Program-made: the position numbers and the translations under genes
NCBI RefSeq assembly: GCF_021390595.1
Contig: NZ_JAJEJR010000001.1
Coordinates: forward strand, 3,224,001 to 3,288,000
Direction of reading: 5' to 3'
Length of the DNA: 64,000 bases
Origin: Paraburkholderia sp. HP33-1
GTDB taxonomy: Bacteria > Pseudomonadota > Gammaproteobacteria > Burkholderiales > Burkholderiaceae
Shown here: positions 1-8,253 of the stretch, piece after piece
Numbering within the stretch: the stretch's first letter is position 1
Layout of the letters: every line of letters begins with the position of its first letter
Notes under the pieces: model-generated
What the model saw: only the letters and a program-made list of their open reading frames with translations
Told to the model about the DNA's origin: nothing
Databases searched by the model: none

Positions 1-108
1 GCAAACAACTACTTCGACACGAAGACGATCGACGAAGTGGAGAAATTCCTGCACGCGCCGGCCGAGTGGTCGGCTGCGCATGGCGGTGCAACGGCTGCGC
101 CGCAGTAA
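1..108 (+). CDS. C-terminal end of an unidentified protein (partial)
   Basis: The frame is open from the first base and gives 35 residues ending in a stop at 106-108. The tail contains FDTKTIDEVEKFLHAP followed by an Ala/Gly-rich end. A strong intrinsic terminator follows 30 bp later, which supports a real gene end. The family cannot be recognised from so short a tail, so no function is proposed. Confidence 0.6.
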   Translation, partial: ANNYFDTKTIDEVEKFLHAPAEWSAAHGGATAAPQ

Positions 109-136
109 AGCACTGTCGCTTTATGCGAAATGAATG

Positions 137-172
137 AAAAAGCCGCCTGTTGCGAAACAGGCGGCTTTTTTA
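137..172 (+). terminator. Intrinsic terminator
   Basis: GCCGCCTGTT and AACAGGCGGC form a perfect 10-bp stem with a GCGA loop, flanked by AAAA on the left and TTTTTT on the right. It follows the partial upstream gene. The A-run on the left means it could also serve the leftward response-regulator gene. Confidence 0.9.
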
Positions 173-208
173 TCGCCGATCGGCTTGCGGACAAAATGAT
201 GCGCGATA

Positions 209-898
209 TCAGGACTCGCTGCCGGTGTCCTTACGCAAATTCGACGACAGATTCAGCAAACCATTACTCTGAGCATATTTGAATAGTTCGGAGTCGCGAT
301 CGATTCCCAGCTTGCGCATGGCCGCATTTTTCTGCGTGCTGATCGTCTTGATGCTTCGATTCAAACGCTCCGAAATTTCCTTGATCGTCATGCCCGACAC
401 GAACAGGCGTACGACTTCGAGTTCGCGCCGCGACAGCTTCGAGTCGTCGCGCCTGCCGGCAGAATTGACCCTCAACCCATCGAGCACCGCCTTCACCGAC
501 GGACTCATATAGCCGATGCGACGGCCGACGTGCTGCACCGCGAGCGCAATGTGGCTCAGATCGTCCGATTTGTTCACGACCGACGTCACGCCAAGCTCCT
601 TGAGCCGTTTGAGCAACGCGGCGTTCTCGAGCATGGTGAGCACGACGATCGGCAGATTCGGGAAATTGCGGCGCAAATAGTCGATCAGTTGCAAGCCATC
701 GCCGTACTGGCCGCCTGGCATGGCCAGGTCGGTGACGAGCACGTCGCATTCGGTGGATTGCAGCATTTTGACGAGTTCCGTCGACTGCCTTGCACGCCCA
801 ACGACTTGCATACCGGGAAACTTGAGCAGCGCATGTTCTGCGCCAAACAGAATGACCGGATGATCATCTGCAACCACGACCCTGAGTGAAACTTGCAT
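209..898 (-). CDS. RcsB-like NarL/FixJ response regulator
   Basis: The 229-residue product has an N-terminal receiver domain (about 1-125) with the acidic pair D11/D12, phospho-acceptor D57 in VTDLAMP and conserved K110. A C-terminal LuxR-type helix-turn-helix follows (about 153-200, LSRRELEV...LNRSIKTIS). The YGDG after the phosphorylation loop and the SIKTISTQK recognition helix are closer to RcsB than to typical NarL proteins. The start at 898 was preferred to one 15 codons upstream because AGAGGAGGA lies just before it. It is a cytoplasmic transcription factor. No sensor kinase or phosphotransferase is adjacent, so its input is unknown. Confidence 0.9.
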   Translation of the reverse strand: MQVSLRVVVADDHPVILFGAEHALLKFPGMQVVGRARQSTELVKMLQSTECDVLVTDLAMPGGQYGDGLQLIDYLRRNFPNLPIVVLTMLENAALLKRLKELGVTSVVNKSDDLSHIALAVQHVGRRIGYMSPSVKAVLDGLRVNSAGRRDDSKLSRRELEVVRLFVSGMTIKEISERLNRSIKTISTQKNAAMRKLGIDRDSELFKYAQSNGLLNLSSNLRKDTGSES

Positions 899-1168
899 CG
901 TCCTCCTCTGGACGGATAAACCGGTCTCCACAACTTCTAACACTTATTTCAACGCTCGCCATTTAAGCGAGTGAAATGCCATCAGGGTCGCGCGACTATG
1001 CCTGCCACTATAGCTGATTTCCTATCTGCTAATTCCGCGAGACGCGAACATAATGCATCGCAGAGCTAATCAGCGCTAATGTTAGACTTGATTCGACCTT
1101 GGGGCACAATTAAGGACAACGACCATCGCGAGGAGATCCGCCTCGCGCCCTGACAGGAGAACCGGCAT

Positions 1169-1765
1169 ATGCGCATGCGTTGCCTGGTTGTTTCGCTGGC
1201 TTCATCGTGGCGGGATCGATCGCTCGCGGTCGGCGCGATGCTCGCGCTCTTCGCGGCACATAGTGGCGGTGCGCGGGCCGACGGCGCGTTCACGCTGACG
1301 AGCGCGAACGTGCGCGGGGGCGGTACGGTGCAGAGCGCGCAGGTGTTCGACCAGAACGACTGCAAGGGCGGCAACCATTCGCCGCAACTGACATGGCGCA
1401 ACGCGCCGGCCGGCACGCGCGGCTTCGCGATCACGATGTTCGACGAGGACGCGCCGGGGCGCGGCTGGTGGCACTGGGCGGTCGCAGGCATCCCGGCTAG
1501 CGTCGACAGCCTGCCCGAAAATGCGAGTTCGTCCGGTTTCCTGCAGAAGCTCGGCGCGGTCGAAGCGCGCAACGACTTCGATACCGACGGTTATGGGGGC
1601 CCGTGTCCGCCGCCCGGCAAACCGCATCGCTATATCATCACCGTGTACGCGCTGAACTCGGCCAATCTGCGTCTCGCGCAAGGACGTCCCGCGTTGATGT
1701 TCGATCACGAGATCGGCACGGCCGCGATCGGCAGCGCGCGGCTGGTGATCAATTACGGGCGCTAG
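1169..1765 (+). CDS. YbhB/YbcL-type phosphatidylethanolamine-binding (PEBP, Raf-kinase-inhibitor-like) protein
   Basis: This 198-residue protein carries the PEBP signatures DEDAPGRGWWHW (DxDAP motif) and GPCPPPGKPHRY, which build the anion-binding pocket of the family. The first 38 or so residues form a signal peptide with a basic start, a hydrophobic core and a likely ARA|DG cleavage site, so the protein should be periplasmic. AGGAGA precedes the ATG. The bacterial PEBP ligand and role are poorly defined. It stands alone between oppositely or loosely spaced neighbours, so context adds little. Confidence 0.85.
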   Translation: MRMRCLVVSLASSWRDRSLAVGAMLALFAAHSGGARADGAFTLTSANVRGGGTVQSAQVFDQNDCKGGNHSPQLTWRNAPAGTRGFAITMFDEDAPGRGWWHWAVAGIPASVDSLPENASSSGFLQKLGAVEARNDFDTDGYGGPCPPPGKPHRYIITVYALNSANLRLAQGRPALMFDHEIGTAAIGSARLVINYGR

Positions 1766-1855
1766 CGGCGCTCGTCGTGGTCGTCCTGGCGCGCCGTCGC
1801 GCTGCACTGCGTTGCTTTCCCGTTCGCCTTTCTGATTGCCTTGCTGGAGCCCTCC

Positions 1856-2428
1856 ATGCCGACGATCGTCATCGTTTATCACAGCGGCTACGGACACACG
1901 AAGAAGGTCGCCGAAGCCGTGCTCGCCGGCGCGCTCGAAGCCGGTGCGCAGGCGAAGCTGATGCCGGTCGGCGACCTCGACGACGCCTCGTGGGACGAGC
2001 TCGCCGCGGCCGATGCGCTGATCTTCGGGGCGCCGACCTACATGGGCGGCCCGTCGGCCGACTTCAAGAAGTTCGCGGACGCGAGTTCGAAACCGTGGTT
2101 CGGCCAGGCGTGGAGGGACAAGATCGCGGCCGGCTTCACAAATTCGGCGACGATGAACGGCGACAAGTTCTCGACGATCCAGTACTTCGTCACGCTGGCG
2201 ATGCAGCACAGCATGATCTGGGCGGGCACCGGCATGATGCCGTCGAACACGAAGGCCGCGACGCGCGACGATCTGAACTTCGTTGGCGGCTTTACCGGAC
2301 TGCTCACGCAATCAGCGGCCGATGCGTCGGCCGAGGAAGCACCGCCGCCCGGGGACCTCGAAACCGCCCGGCTGTTCGGCGAGCGGATTGCGGACGTCAC
2401 CGCGCGCTGGATCGCGGCGCGCAGGTAA
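1856..2428 (+). CDS. Flavodoxin / WrbA-like NAD(P)H:quinone oxidoreductase family protein
   Basis: The 190-residue product starts with a beta strand and a phosphate-binding loop (YHSGYGHTKKVA) typical of FMN-binding flavodoxin-like folds. GAPTYMGGPSADFKKF forms the second flavin contact. Members of this family carry out two-electron quinone reduction with FMN and are cytoplasmic. The ATG at 1856 was chosen over an in-frame TTG five codons earlier because the homologous fold begins at MPTIVIVYHS. The upstream Shine-Dalgarno is weak (TGGAG). The exact substrate cannot be read from sequence. Confidence 0.85.
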   Translation: MPTIVIVYHSGYGHTKKVAEAVLAGALEAGAQAKLMPVGDLDDASWDELAAADALIFGAPTYMGGPSADFKKFADASSKPWFGQAWRDKIAAGFTNSATMNGDKFSTIQYFVTLAMQHSMIWAGTGMMPSNTKAATRDDLNFVGGFTGLLTQSAADASAEEAPPPGDLETARLFGERIADVTARWIAARR

Positions 2429-2635
2429 CGGCTGTACGCCGCCGGGATGGCGCCGCGCTCATCTGCCGCTTATCGGCGGTCTTCGGCCCGCATTCACCTC
2501 GCAACAGGTCACGCCGATGTCACGCTCCGCGCGCATCGTCGTTTTTTCGCGCTGCACCGCACGTGCGCGGCGATGAAGTCTTAAAATGGCGTTCCGGCGC
2601 GGCGTCGCGCCCCGTTTCCAGCGAGTGAGATCGAG

Positions 2636-3583
2636 ATGAGCACGAAAGTTTTTGTCGACGGACAGGAAGGCACCACCGGCCTGAAGATTTTTGAATACCT
2701 GTCGCAGCGCGCCGACGTTGAAATCCTGCGTATCGAAGAAGCCAAGCGCAAGGATCTCGACGAGCGCCGTCGTCTCATCAACGCGTCGGACGTCACGTTC
2801 CTGTGCCTGCCCGACGTCGCCTCGCGCGAATCCGCATCGCTCGTCGACAACGGCCGCACCGTGCTGATCGACGCGAGCACCGCGTTCCGCACGTCGGCCG
2901 ACTGGGCCTACGGCCTGCCCGAGCTGGCCCGCTCGCAACGCGAGCGTCTGCGCACGGCCAAACGCATTGCAGTGCCGGGCTGCCACGCATCGGCCTTCGT
3001 GCTCGCGATGCGCCCGCTCGTCCAAGCCGGCGTAGTCGCGCCCGAGTTCGCCGCGCACGCCTATTCGATCACTGGCTACAGCGGCGGCGGCAAGAAGATG
3101 ATTGCCGACTACCAAGCGGGCGGCAACGACAGGCTGAAGAGTCCGCGCCCGTACGCGCTCGGCCTCACGCACAAGCATCTGCCGGAAATGGCCGCACATA
3201 CCGGCCTGAAGTCGGCGCCGATCTTCACGCCGATCGTCGGCGACTTCTACAAGGGCCTCTCGGTCACCACGTACTTCTCGCCGGACCAGCTTGCGAAGAA
3301 GACCACGCCGCAGGACGTGCAGGCTCTGTTCGCCGAGTACTACGCGGGTGAAGCGTTCGTGCACGTCGCACCGTTCAGCGCCGACGCGAATCTCGATAAC
3401 GGCTTCTTCGACGTGCAGGCGAACAACGACACCAATCGCGTCGACCTGTTTGTGTTCGGTAACGAGGAGCGCTTCGTGACCGTGGCGCGTCTGGACAATC
3501 TCGGCAAGGGCGCATCGGGCGCCGCGATCCAGTGTATGAACCTCGCGATTGGCGCGGCCGAAGACACCGGCTTGAAGCGCTAG
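2636..3583 (+). CDS. argC: N-acetyl-gamma-glutamyl-phosphate reductase, short type
   Basis: ArgC catalyses the NADPH-dependent reduction of N-acetylglutamyl phosphate to its semialdehyde in arginine synthesis. The 315-residue product has the nucleotide-binding GQEGTTGL near the N terminus, the catalytic cysteine C116 in VPGCHA and the YSGGGKKMI substrate loop. Its length and sequence match the short type-2 ArgC common in Burkholderiales. GAGTGAGATCGAG precedes the ATG. No other arg gene is adjacent, and an intrinsic terminator about 50 bp downstream closes the unit, so it appears monocistronic. Confidence 0.95.
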   Translation: MSTKVFVDGQEGTTGLKIFEYLSQRADVEILRIEEAKRKDLDERRRLINASDVTFLCLPDVASRESASLVDNGRTVLIDASTAFRTSADWAYGLPELARSQRERLRTAKRIAVPGCHASAFVLAMRPLVQAGVVAPEFAAHAYSITGYSGGGKKMIADYQAGGNDRLKSPRPYALGLTHKHLPEMAAHTGLKSAPIFTPIVGDFYKGLSVTTYFSPDQLAKKTTPQDVQALFAEYYAGEAFVHVAPFSADANLDNGFFDVQANNDTNRVDLFVFGNEERFVTVARLDNLGKGASGAAIQCMNLAIGAAEDTGLKR

Positions 3584-3635
3584 GCGAACCGGCCCGCGGA
3601 CGTCGGCAAGAGGTCAAGCGTCCGCAATCCCACGG

Positions 3636-3667
3636 AAAAGCCGGTCTTTACAGACCGGCTTTTTGCT
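3636..3667 (+). terminator. Intrinsic terminator after argC
   Basis: AAAGCCGGTC and GACCGGCTTT form a perfect stem around a short TTTACA loop and run into TTTTTGCTTT. It lies about 50 bp after the argC stop. The whole 3584-3892 gap holds only this and the convergent terminator; no further gene was seen there. Confidence 0.9.
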
Positions 3668-3702
3668 TTAAAGCGCGCTCATTTTGTCCGCTGAATTCCG
3701 GG

Positions 3703-3733
3703 CAAAAAAAAGCCCGCCTAGGTTGGCGGGCTG
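3703..3733 (-). terminator. Intrinsic terminator for the leftward LysE gene
   Basis: Read on the minus strand, AGCCCGCC and GGCGGGCT pair across an AACCTA loop and are followed by TTTTTTTT. It lies about 160 bp beyond the LysE-family stop and faces the argC terminator, as expected at a convergent junction. Confidence 0.75.
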
Positions 3734-3892
3734 AATCCATATCAGAGGAGACATGGAGGAGACAAGACGTACTATAGCAAACCGCTTGGTGCGTCGCAAC
3801 ATGCAAATTAGGGTTGACCCTCGATGTTGCGAACATACAACGGTCACATTCGTATGGTTCAGTTTCCCCTTGTCTGCCCAGACGCAAGCTGC

Positions 3893-4528
3893 TTAATGAC
3901 GCACCAGCGCCATCATCGCGCCGAAACCGACGAACACGCCGCCCGTCAGCCGGTTGAACATCCGCGCGACGCTGCGGCTCTTCAGCTTCGTACCGATGCG
4001 CGTGCCGAAGCCCGCGTACACCAGATACCAGCTGACTTCGATCGACGCGAACGTGGCGACCAGCACGCCGAATTGCGGCAGCTTCGGCTGCGCCGCATCG
4101 ATGAATTGCGGCAGCAGCGCGGCCGCGAACAGAATCGCCTTCGGATTGCTGCTCGCGACCAGAAAACCGTTGCGAAATAGCGCAAAGCGCGAGCGCGCGG
4201 GTTTGGCTGTCAGTTCGTCGACGTTTTGCGCAGCGGTTTCGTCAGCCGGCGCGCGCCATGCCTTAATGCCCAGATAGACGAGATAGGCCGCGCCGATCAT
4301 GCGCAGCGCATTGAACATTGTCGGCCACGCCGACAGAAACACGCCAAGCCCCGCCGCCGATACCGCCAGCATCAGCACCAACGCCGACAGACAGCCGGCC
4401 ATCGTCGCGCTTGCGCGGCGCAGGCCGTGCTGGGCGCCGTGCGTCATCACGAGCAGCATGTTGGGACCGGGAATAGCGGAAACGACGAAAACGGTGACGG
4501 CGAACAGCCACCAGGTGTGCAGAGTCAT
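3893..4528 (-). CDS. LysE/RhtB family amino-acid exporter
   Basis: This is a 211-residue, strongly hydrophobic inner-membrane protein with about six predicted helices. The N-terminal SAIPGPNMLLVMTHGAQHG is the LysE/RhtB signature, and the FRNGFLVASSNPKAILFAAALLPQF segment (about residues 116-141) is a second hallmark. The family exports amino acids such as lysine, threonine or homoserine lactone by proton antiport; the substrate here is unknown. It is transcribed away from the next gene upstream after a gap of about 95 bp and could share its promoter region. Confidence 0.92.
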   Translation of the reverse strand: MTLHTWWLFAVTVFVVSAIPGPNMLLVMTHGAQHGLRRASATMAGCLSALVLMLAVSAAGLGVFLSAWPTMFNALRMIGAAYLVYLGIKAWRAPADETAAQNVDELTAKPARSRFALFRNGFLVASSNPKAILFAAALLPQFIDAAQPKLPQFGVLVATFASIEVSWYLVYAGFGTRIGTKLKSRSVARMFNRLTGGVFVGFGAMMALVRH

Positions 4529-4623
4529 CGAAATCGGGGTGAGGGAGAATCGGGCGACTATTATGCCTTGCCGCCCTTCGTAACTTCACGCGGCCACGTT
4601 GGTCCGGCGATCCACAACCATCG

Positions 4624-5493
4624 TCAACGGCCGGCGCGACGCGTCGCCACCTGACCCAGCACCGCGAAATCCTTCTCGCCGTCGCCGTGCGCGATCGCCT
4701 CGATCAGGCTGTCGCGCACCACACTCGCGACCGGCATCGGCGTCGTCACCGCATCGGCGGCGGCGAGCGCGAGGCGCACGTCCTTGAGGCCGAGGCGCGC
4801 TTTGAACAGCGCCGGTTCGAAGCGCTGCTCGGCGATCAGTTTGCCGTAGCCCGAGTACACCGGTCCCGGGAACGGGCCGTTCGTGATCACGTCGAGGAAA
4901 TCCTGCATCGCGACACCGTGGCCGCTCACGAGCGCGGCCGCTTCGCCGAGCGCCTCGATCGCCGCGCCGAGCATGAAGTTCGCGGCCAGCTTCATCACAT
5001 TTGCCTGCTGCGGCAGCGAGCCGATGCGCCAGGTCTTCTGGCCGAGCGCGTCGAAAATCGGCTGGATTCGGTCGATCGATTCGGCCGGGCCTCCCGCGAC
5101 GATCGTTAGCTTGCCCGCCGCTGCGACGTCAGGCCGTCCGAGCACTGGCGCGGCGACATAGTGCACGCCGCGCGACGCGTGCGCGGTCGCCAGTTCCTCG
5201 GCGAGCGCCACGGAAATCGTCGCCATGTTTGCGTGGATCAGCCCGCGCGGCGCATGTTCGAGCAGCGACGCGGTGATGACTTCGCGCAGCGCGGCATCGT
5301 CGGCGAGCATCGAGAACACGGCGTCGCCCGCAAACGCTTCTGCCGGCGTCGCGACGATCTGCGCGCCCAGCCCGGCCAGCGGCTGCGCCTTTTCCGGCGA
5401 ACGGTTCCACACGCGCACCTGGTGCCCGGCTTTCAGAATGTTTGCAACCATCGCGGCGCCCATCTCGCCGAGACCGATAAAACCGATGTCCAT
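4624..5493 (-). CDS. NAD(P)-dependent beta-hydroxyacid dehydrogenase (3-hydroxyisobutyrate / tartronate semialdehyde reductase family)
   Basis: The 289-residue product opens with the Rossmann motif GFIGLGEMGAAMVANILKAG (about 4-23), which with the following N-R supports NADP(H) binding. The family substrate loop is present in altered form (YVAAPVLGRPDVA, about 112-124; the usual text is DAPVSGG). The catalytic-lysine region KLAANFM near residue 170 is also visible. Such enzymes interconvert beta-hydroxy and beta-oxo acids. The replacement of SGG by LGRP is typical of the Burkholderia/plant GLYR-like subgroup, so succinic or glyoxylate semialdehyde are possible substrates. No pathway partner is adjacent. 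Confidence 0.88.
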   Translation of the reverse strand: MDIGFIGLGEMGAAMVANILKAGHQVRVWNRSPEKAQPLAGLGAQIVATPAEAFAGDAVFSMLADDAALREVITASLLEHAPRGLIHANMATISVALAEELATAHASRGVHYVAAPVLGRPDVAAAGKLTIVAGGPAESIDRIQPIFDALGQKTWRIGSLPQQANVMKLAANFMLGAAIEALGEAAALVSGHGVAMQDFLDVITNGPFPGPVYSGYGKLIAEQRFEPALFKARLGLKDVRLALAAADAVTTPMPVASVVRDSLIEAIAHGDGEKDFAVLGQVATRRAGR

Positions 5494-5586
5494 CTATCGC
5501 TCCGTCTTCTAAAGAACCCGAAGTAAAGCACACTCATGCGACAAGCGCAGGACAACGCGCAACACGAGCGGTGCCATACTCCTGAG

Positions 5587-6345
5587 ATGGTCACGGCGAC
5601 ATTCCGCTTCTACGAGGAGCTTAACGACTTCATCGCCCGGCCGCTGCGCCGGCGAGCGTTTACCTGCGTCTGCGCTCGCGACGCGACGACCAAGCATATG
5701 ATCGAAGTGCTCGGCGTGCCGCATACCGAGGTCGAGCTGATACTCGTGAACGGCGACTCGGTCGGGTTCGATCATCCGCTTGCCGACGGCGACCGCGTCG
5801 CCGTCTATCCGAAATTCGAGGCGCTCGACATCCAGCCGCTGCTGCGCGTGCGCGAGCGGCCATTGCGGGTGATGCGCTTCATCGCCGATGCGCATCTCGG
5901 CGGCCTCGCGCCGCTGCTGCGGCTCGCGGGCTTCGATACGCTCTATGACAATCACTTTCCCGACGCCGATATCGAGGCGCTCGCCGCCGCGCAACAGCGC
6001 ATCGTGCTGACGCGCGACCGCGAGTTGCTCAAACGCCGCAACATCACGCACGGCTGCTATGTGCGCGCGCTGCGCCCGCGAGAGCAGTTGCGCGAAGTGT
6101 TTGAACGGCTCGATCTCGCGCGCAGCGCCCAGCCGTTCCGGCTATGTCTGGTATGCAACGCGCCGCTGCGGCGCATCGGGCGCGAGGAAGCCGGCCCGCG
6201 CGTGCCGCACGGCGTGCTGCAACGGCATAGCCGCTTCGTCACGTGCGACATCTGCGGACGCGTGTTCTGGGAAGGCACGCATTGGCAGAGGATGCGCGCG
6301 TTGATGGACAGCGTTTCCGCCGGCGAGCCGGACCGCATCGGCTGA
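5587..6345 (+). CDS. Ubiquitin-fold plus Mut7-C RNase-domain protein with zinc ribbon
   Basis: The 252-residue protein has three parts. Residues 1-90 resemble the prokaryotic Ub-Mut7C beta-grasp domain (FRFYEELNDF...ADGDRVAVYP). Residues 95-175 are the Mut7-C/PIN-like domain (FIADAHLGGLAPLLRLAGFDT and VLTRDRELL, with acidic residues spaced as in nucleases). A C-terminal zinc ribbon has CLVC and CDIC pairs. The start at ATG 5587 fits the beta-grasp start; an upstream ATG at 5536 would add 17 unrelated residues. Mut7-C proteins are predicted RNases, but the cellular target is unknown. It stands alone and has no antitoxin-like neighbour. Confidence 0.85.
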   Translation: MVTATFRFYEELNDFIARPLRRRAFTCVCARDATTKHMIEVLGVPHTEVELILVNGDSVGFDHPLADGDRVAVYPKFEALDIQPLLRVRERPLRVMRFIADAHLGGLAPLLRLAGFDTLYDNHFPDADIEALAAAQQRIVLTRDRELLKRRNITHGCYVRALRPREQLREVFERLDLARSAQPFRLCLVCNAPLRRIGREEAGPRVPHGVLQRHSRFVTCDICGRVFWEGTHWQRMRALMDSVSAGEPDRIG

Positions 6346-6398
6346 CGCCGCGTGCTTGCGTACAATGCGGGTTGATCTATTTCGCAGAGGCCTTTCCG

Positions 6399-6677
6399 AT
6401 GGCGATGAAAAAAACCGACCTTGAGAAGAACAAGGCACTGAAACTGGGCAACGCGATGAAGCAGGCGGCCGCGAGCCGCGGCGGCAAGGGCACGGCGACC
6501 GAGCCGAAGATCGACCGGCGCGAGCAGCGCAAGCTCGATCAGGCGCAAGGCCTGGTCCCGTTTGCGTGCAAGCTGAACAGCGGACTGGTGGAAGAGCTGA
6601 AAACGCGCGCCGCCACGCATCCGGACGGCCTGAACGGGCTGCTGGATGAAGTGATCCGGCGCGGACTCGAGGGCTGA
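6399..6677 (+). CDS. Small conserved basic protein of unknown function
   Basis: This 92-residue, Lys/Arg-rich, soluble protein has a charged N-terminal half (KKTDLEKNKALKLGNAMKQ...IDRREQRKLDQ). The C-terminal half looks like a ribbon-helix-helix or a short helical pair (PFACKLNSGLVEELKTRAA...LLDEVIRRGLEG). AGAGG precedes the ATG by about nine bases; another in-frame ATG is two codons later. The helix pattern suggests nucleic-acid binding, but that is inference. It ends just before a bidirectional terminator and is probably monocistronic. Confidence 0.7.
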   Translation: MAMKKTDLEKNKALKLGNAMKQAAASRGGKGTATEPKIDRREQRKLDQAQGLVPFACKLNSGLVEELKTRAATHPDGLNGLLDEVIRRGLEG

Positions 6678-6705
6678 TCCGCCCAAGCAAGACCCGCCGC
6701 AAAAG

Positions 6706-6736
6706 CAAAAAGGCCAGAGCATGCTCTGGCCTTTTT
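6706..6736. terminator. Bidirectional intrinsic terminator
   Basis: AAAAAGGCCAGAGC and GCTCTGGCCTTTTT are perfect complements around an AT centre. A-runs and T-runs on both sides let it end the rightward gene before it and the leftward small secreted-protein gene after it. Confidence 0.9.
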
Positions 6737-6823
6737 GCTGGCAACGCATCTGCCGCCACGGCTGCATCGACCGACTAGCGGCCCGGCGCAGCGGTACGGC
6801 GCGCCCGACGAGCGGGCTTCGGA

Positions 6824-7033
6824 TCAGTTTTGCGTGCCTTTGTCGTTCGTGCCTGCTGCGGAAGCTTCCGCGGAAACGTGTGCTTTCTTGCCGTGGGTCT
6901 TCAGCTGCTTCGTGTGGTGCTTCTTCGGTGCGCTTGCCGCTGCTGCGGGAGCGGCTTCCGATGCCTGTGCGAAAGCTTGAACGGAAACGAGCGCGATCGA
7001 AGCGGCTGCGAGCGAGACGATAACTTTCTTCAT
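6824..7033 (-). CDS. Small secreted Ala/Lys/His-rich protein
   Basis: The 69-residue product starts with a clear signal peptide (MKKVIVSLAAASIALVSVQA, cleavage near AFA|QA). The mature part of about 45 residues is low complexity and rich in Ala, Lys and His (SAPKKHHTKQLKTHGKKAH). The composition recalls Asr-type acid-shock periplasmic proteins, but there is no diagnostic motif, so this is only a resemblance. The start at 7033 was chosen because GGGGA lies upstream and the signal peptide begins there. The minus strand then reaches the shared terminator 90 bp later. Confidence 0.72.
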   Translation of the reverse strand: MKKVIVSLAAASIALVSVQAFAQASEAAPAAAASAPKKHHTKQLKTHGKKAHVSAEASAAGTNDKGTQN

Positions 7034-7303
7034 GTGTTGTTCCCCAAACCAGACGACTGAGTCAATGTGAATGAATACAACAGCTATACGGTGGAGCGGG
7101 CTGGACTTCGAGGCGCCTTGCGCTCCCCGCGGGAGAGTATTACCCAGGCGTAGGCGGTTTGTCATGCGCAAAACCCGATATGTATTTTCCGGGCGACAGC
7201 TTACTTTCAGCGTACTTTCATTTGCCCAGCAGGCCGTACCAGGGGCATGACCAGGCCCACCCGAAGCCGCCCGGCACGTGCCTCGCCGACCGCTCCGGCA
7301 CGC

Positions 7304-8056
7304 TCAAACCAGATTGCGCAACAGGCTCGCGGTCTCCTGTAGCGCCGGCAAAACGCGGTGCAGCGCGGCGTTCGCCGATTCTTCACCGATCGGCATGCTG
7401 ACGCTGATCGCCGCGACCACCGTGCCGTGCCGGTCGCGCAACGGCACCGCGACGCCGCGCACCCCGATCTCGAGTTGCTGGTCGGTAACCACGTAGCCGT
7501 TGCGGCGGATTTCGCCGAGCACTTCTCTCAGCCGTTCGACCGTCGAATAGGTATAAGGCGTAAAAACCTTGATCGGATACGACGCGAGCCACTGGTCGAT
7601 ACCGTCGGGCGGCTGGAACGCAAGCAGCACGAGCCCCGCCGACGACAATGGCGCCGGCGCGCGAGAGCCGGTCACGAAGCCGACCGCCATCGCGCGATTG
7701 ACGCCGTTGCGCGCGACATAGACCACGTCATGTTCGTCGAGGATCGCGACCAGCGCGGTTTCCTGCACAGTCGCGGTGATCCGCTGCAGGAACGGCTGCA
7801 CCGTGCGCGGCAGGCGTGCCGAATCGAGGTAAGACTGGCCGAGCCGCAGCACGCGCGGGGCGAGCCAGAACAGCTTGCCGTCGGTGTCGACGTAGCCGAG
7901 CTCGCGCAGCGTCAGGAGATAGCGGCGCGCGGCCGTGCGTGACAGGCCGGCGCGGGCGGCGACCATCGTTGGCGTCATGCGCGCGTGCTCTTCGTCGAAT
8001 GCTTCGATGATCGCGAGCGCCTTCGCGGCGCCCGCGATCCAGTCCTTGTCGTCCAT
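7304..8056 (-). CDS. IclR family transcriptional regulator
   Basis: The 250-residue protein has an N-terminal winged helix (about 10-70, with MTPTMVAARAGLSRTAARRYLLTLRELGYV as the helix-turn-helix and wing). An IclR effector domain follows (about 80-245, VALVAILDEHDVVYVAR...GVRGVAVPLRD). The DKDWIAGAAKALAIIEAFD start resembles the PcaR/PobR/PcaU branch that responds to aromatic acids, so an aromatic effector is possible. It is divergent from a DMT transporter across about 200 bp, which makes that transporter a candidate target. Confidence 0.92.
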   Translation of the reverse strand: MDDKDWIAGAAKALAIIEAFDEEHARMTPTMVAARAGLSRTAARRYLLTLRELGYVDTDGKLFWLAPRVLRLGQSYLDSARLPRTVQPFLQRITATVQETALVAILDEHDVVYVARNGVNRAMAVGFVTGSRAPAPLSSAGLVLLAFQPPDGIDQWLASYPIKVFTPYTYSTVERLREVLGEIRRNGYVVTDQQLEIGVRGVAVPLRDRHGTVVAAISVSMPIGEESANAALHRVLPALQETASLLRNLV

Positions 8057-8253
8057 TTGGTTTGCTCGTGAAGGAGCCGAATATCGCGGTTCAATTGCCG
8101 CGCGGCCGTTGCGCGATTATCGCGCGACTGATGCGCTTTACCTGCCCGCGCGCGAGGCCCGCGTATCATGTGAGCGATTCCTTACCGGCCAAGCACCGCC
8201 TGTTGCGCCTGTGCTGCGGCCGGCACGATCCACACACCAAATCAGAAAAATCC

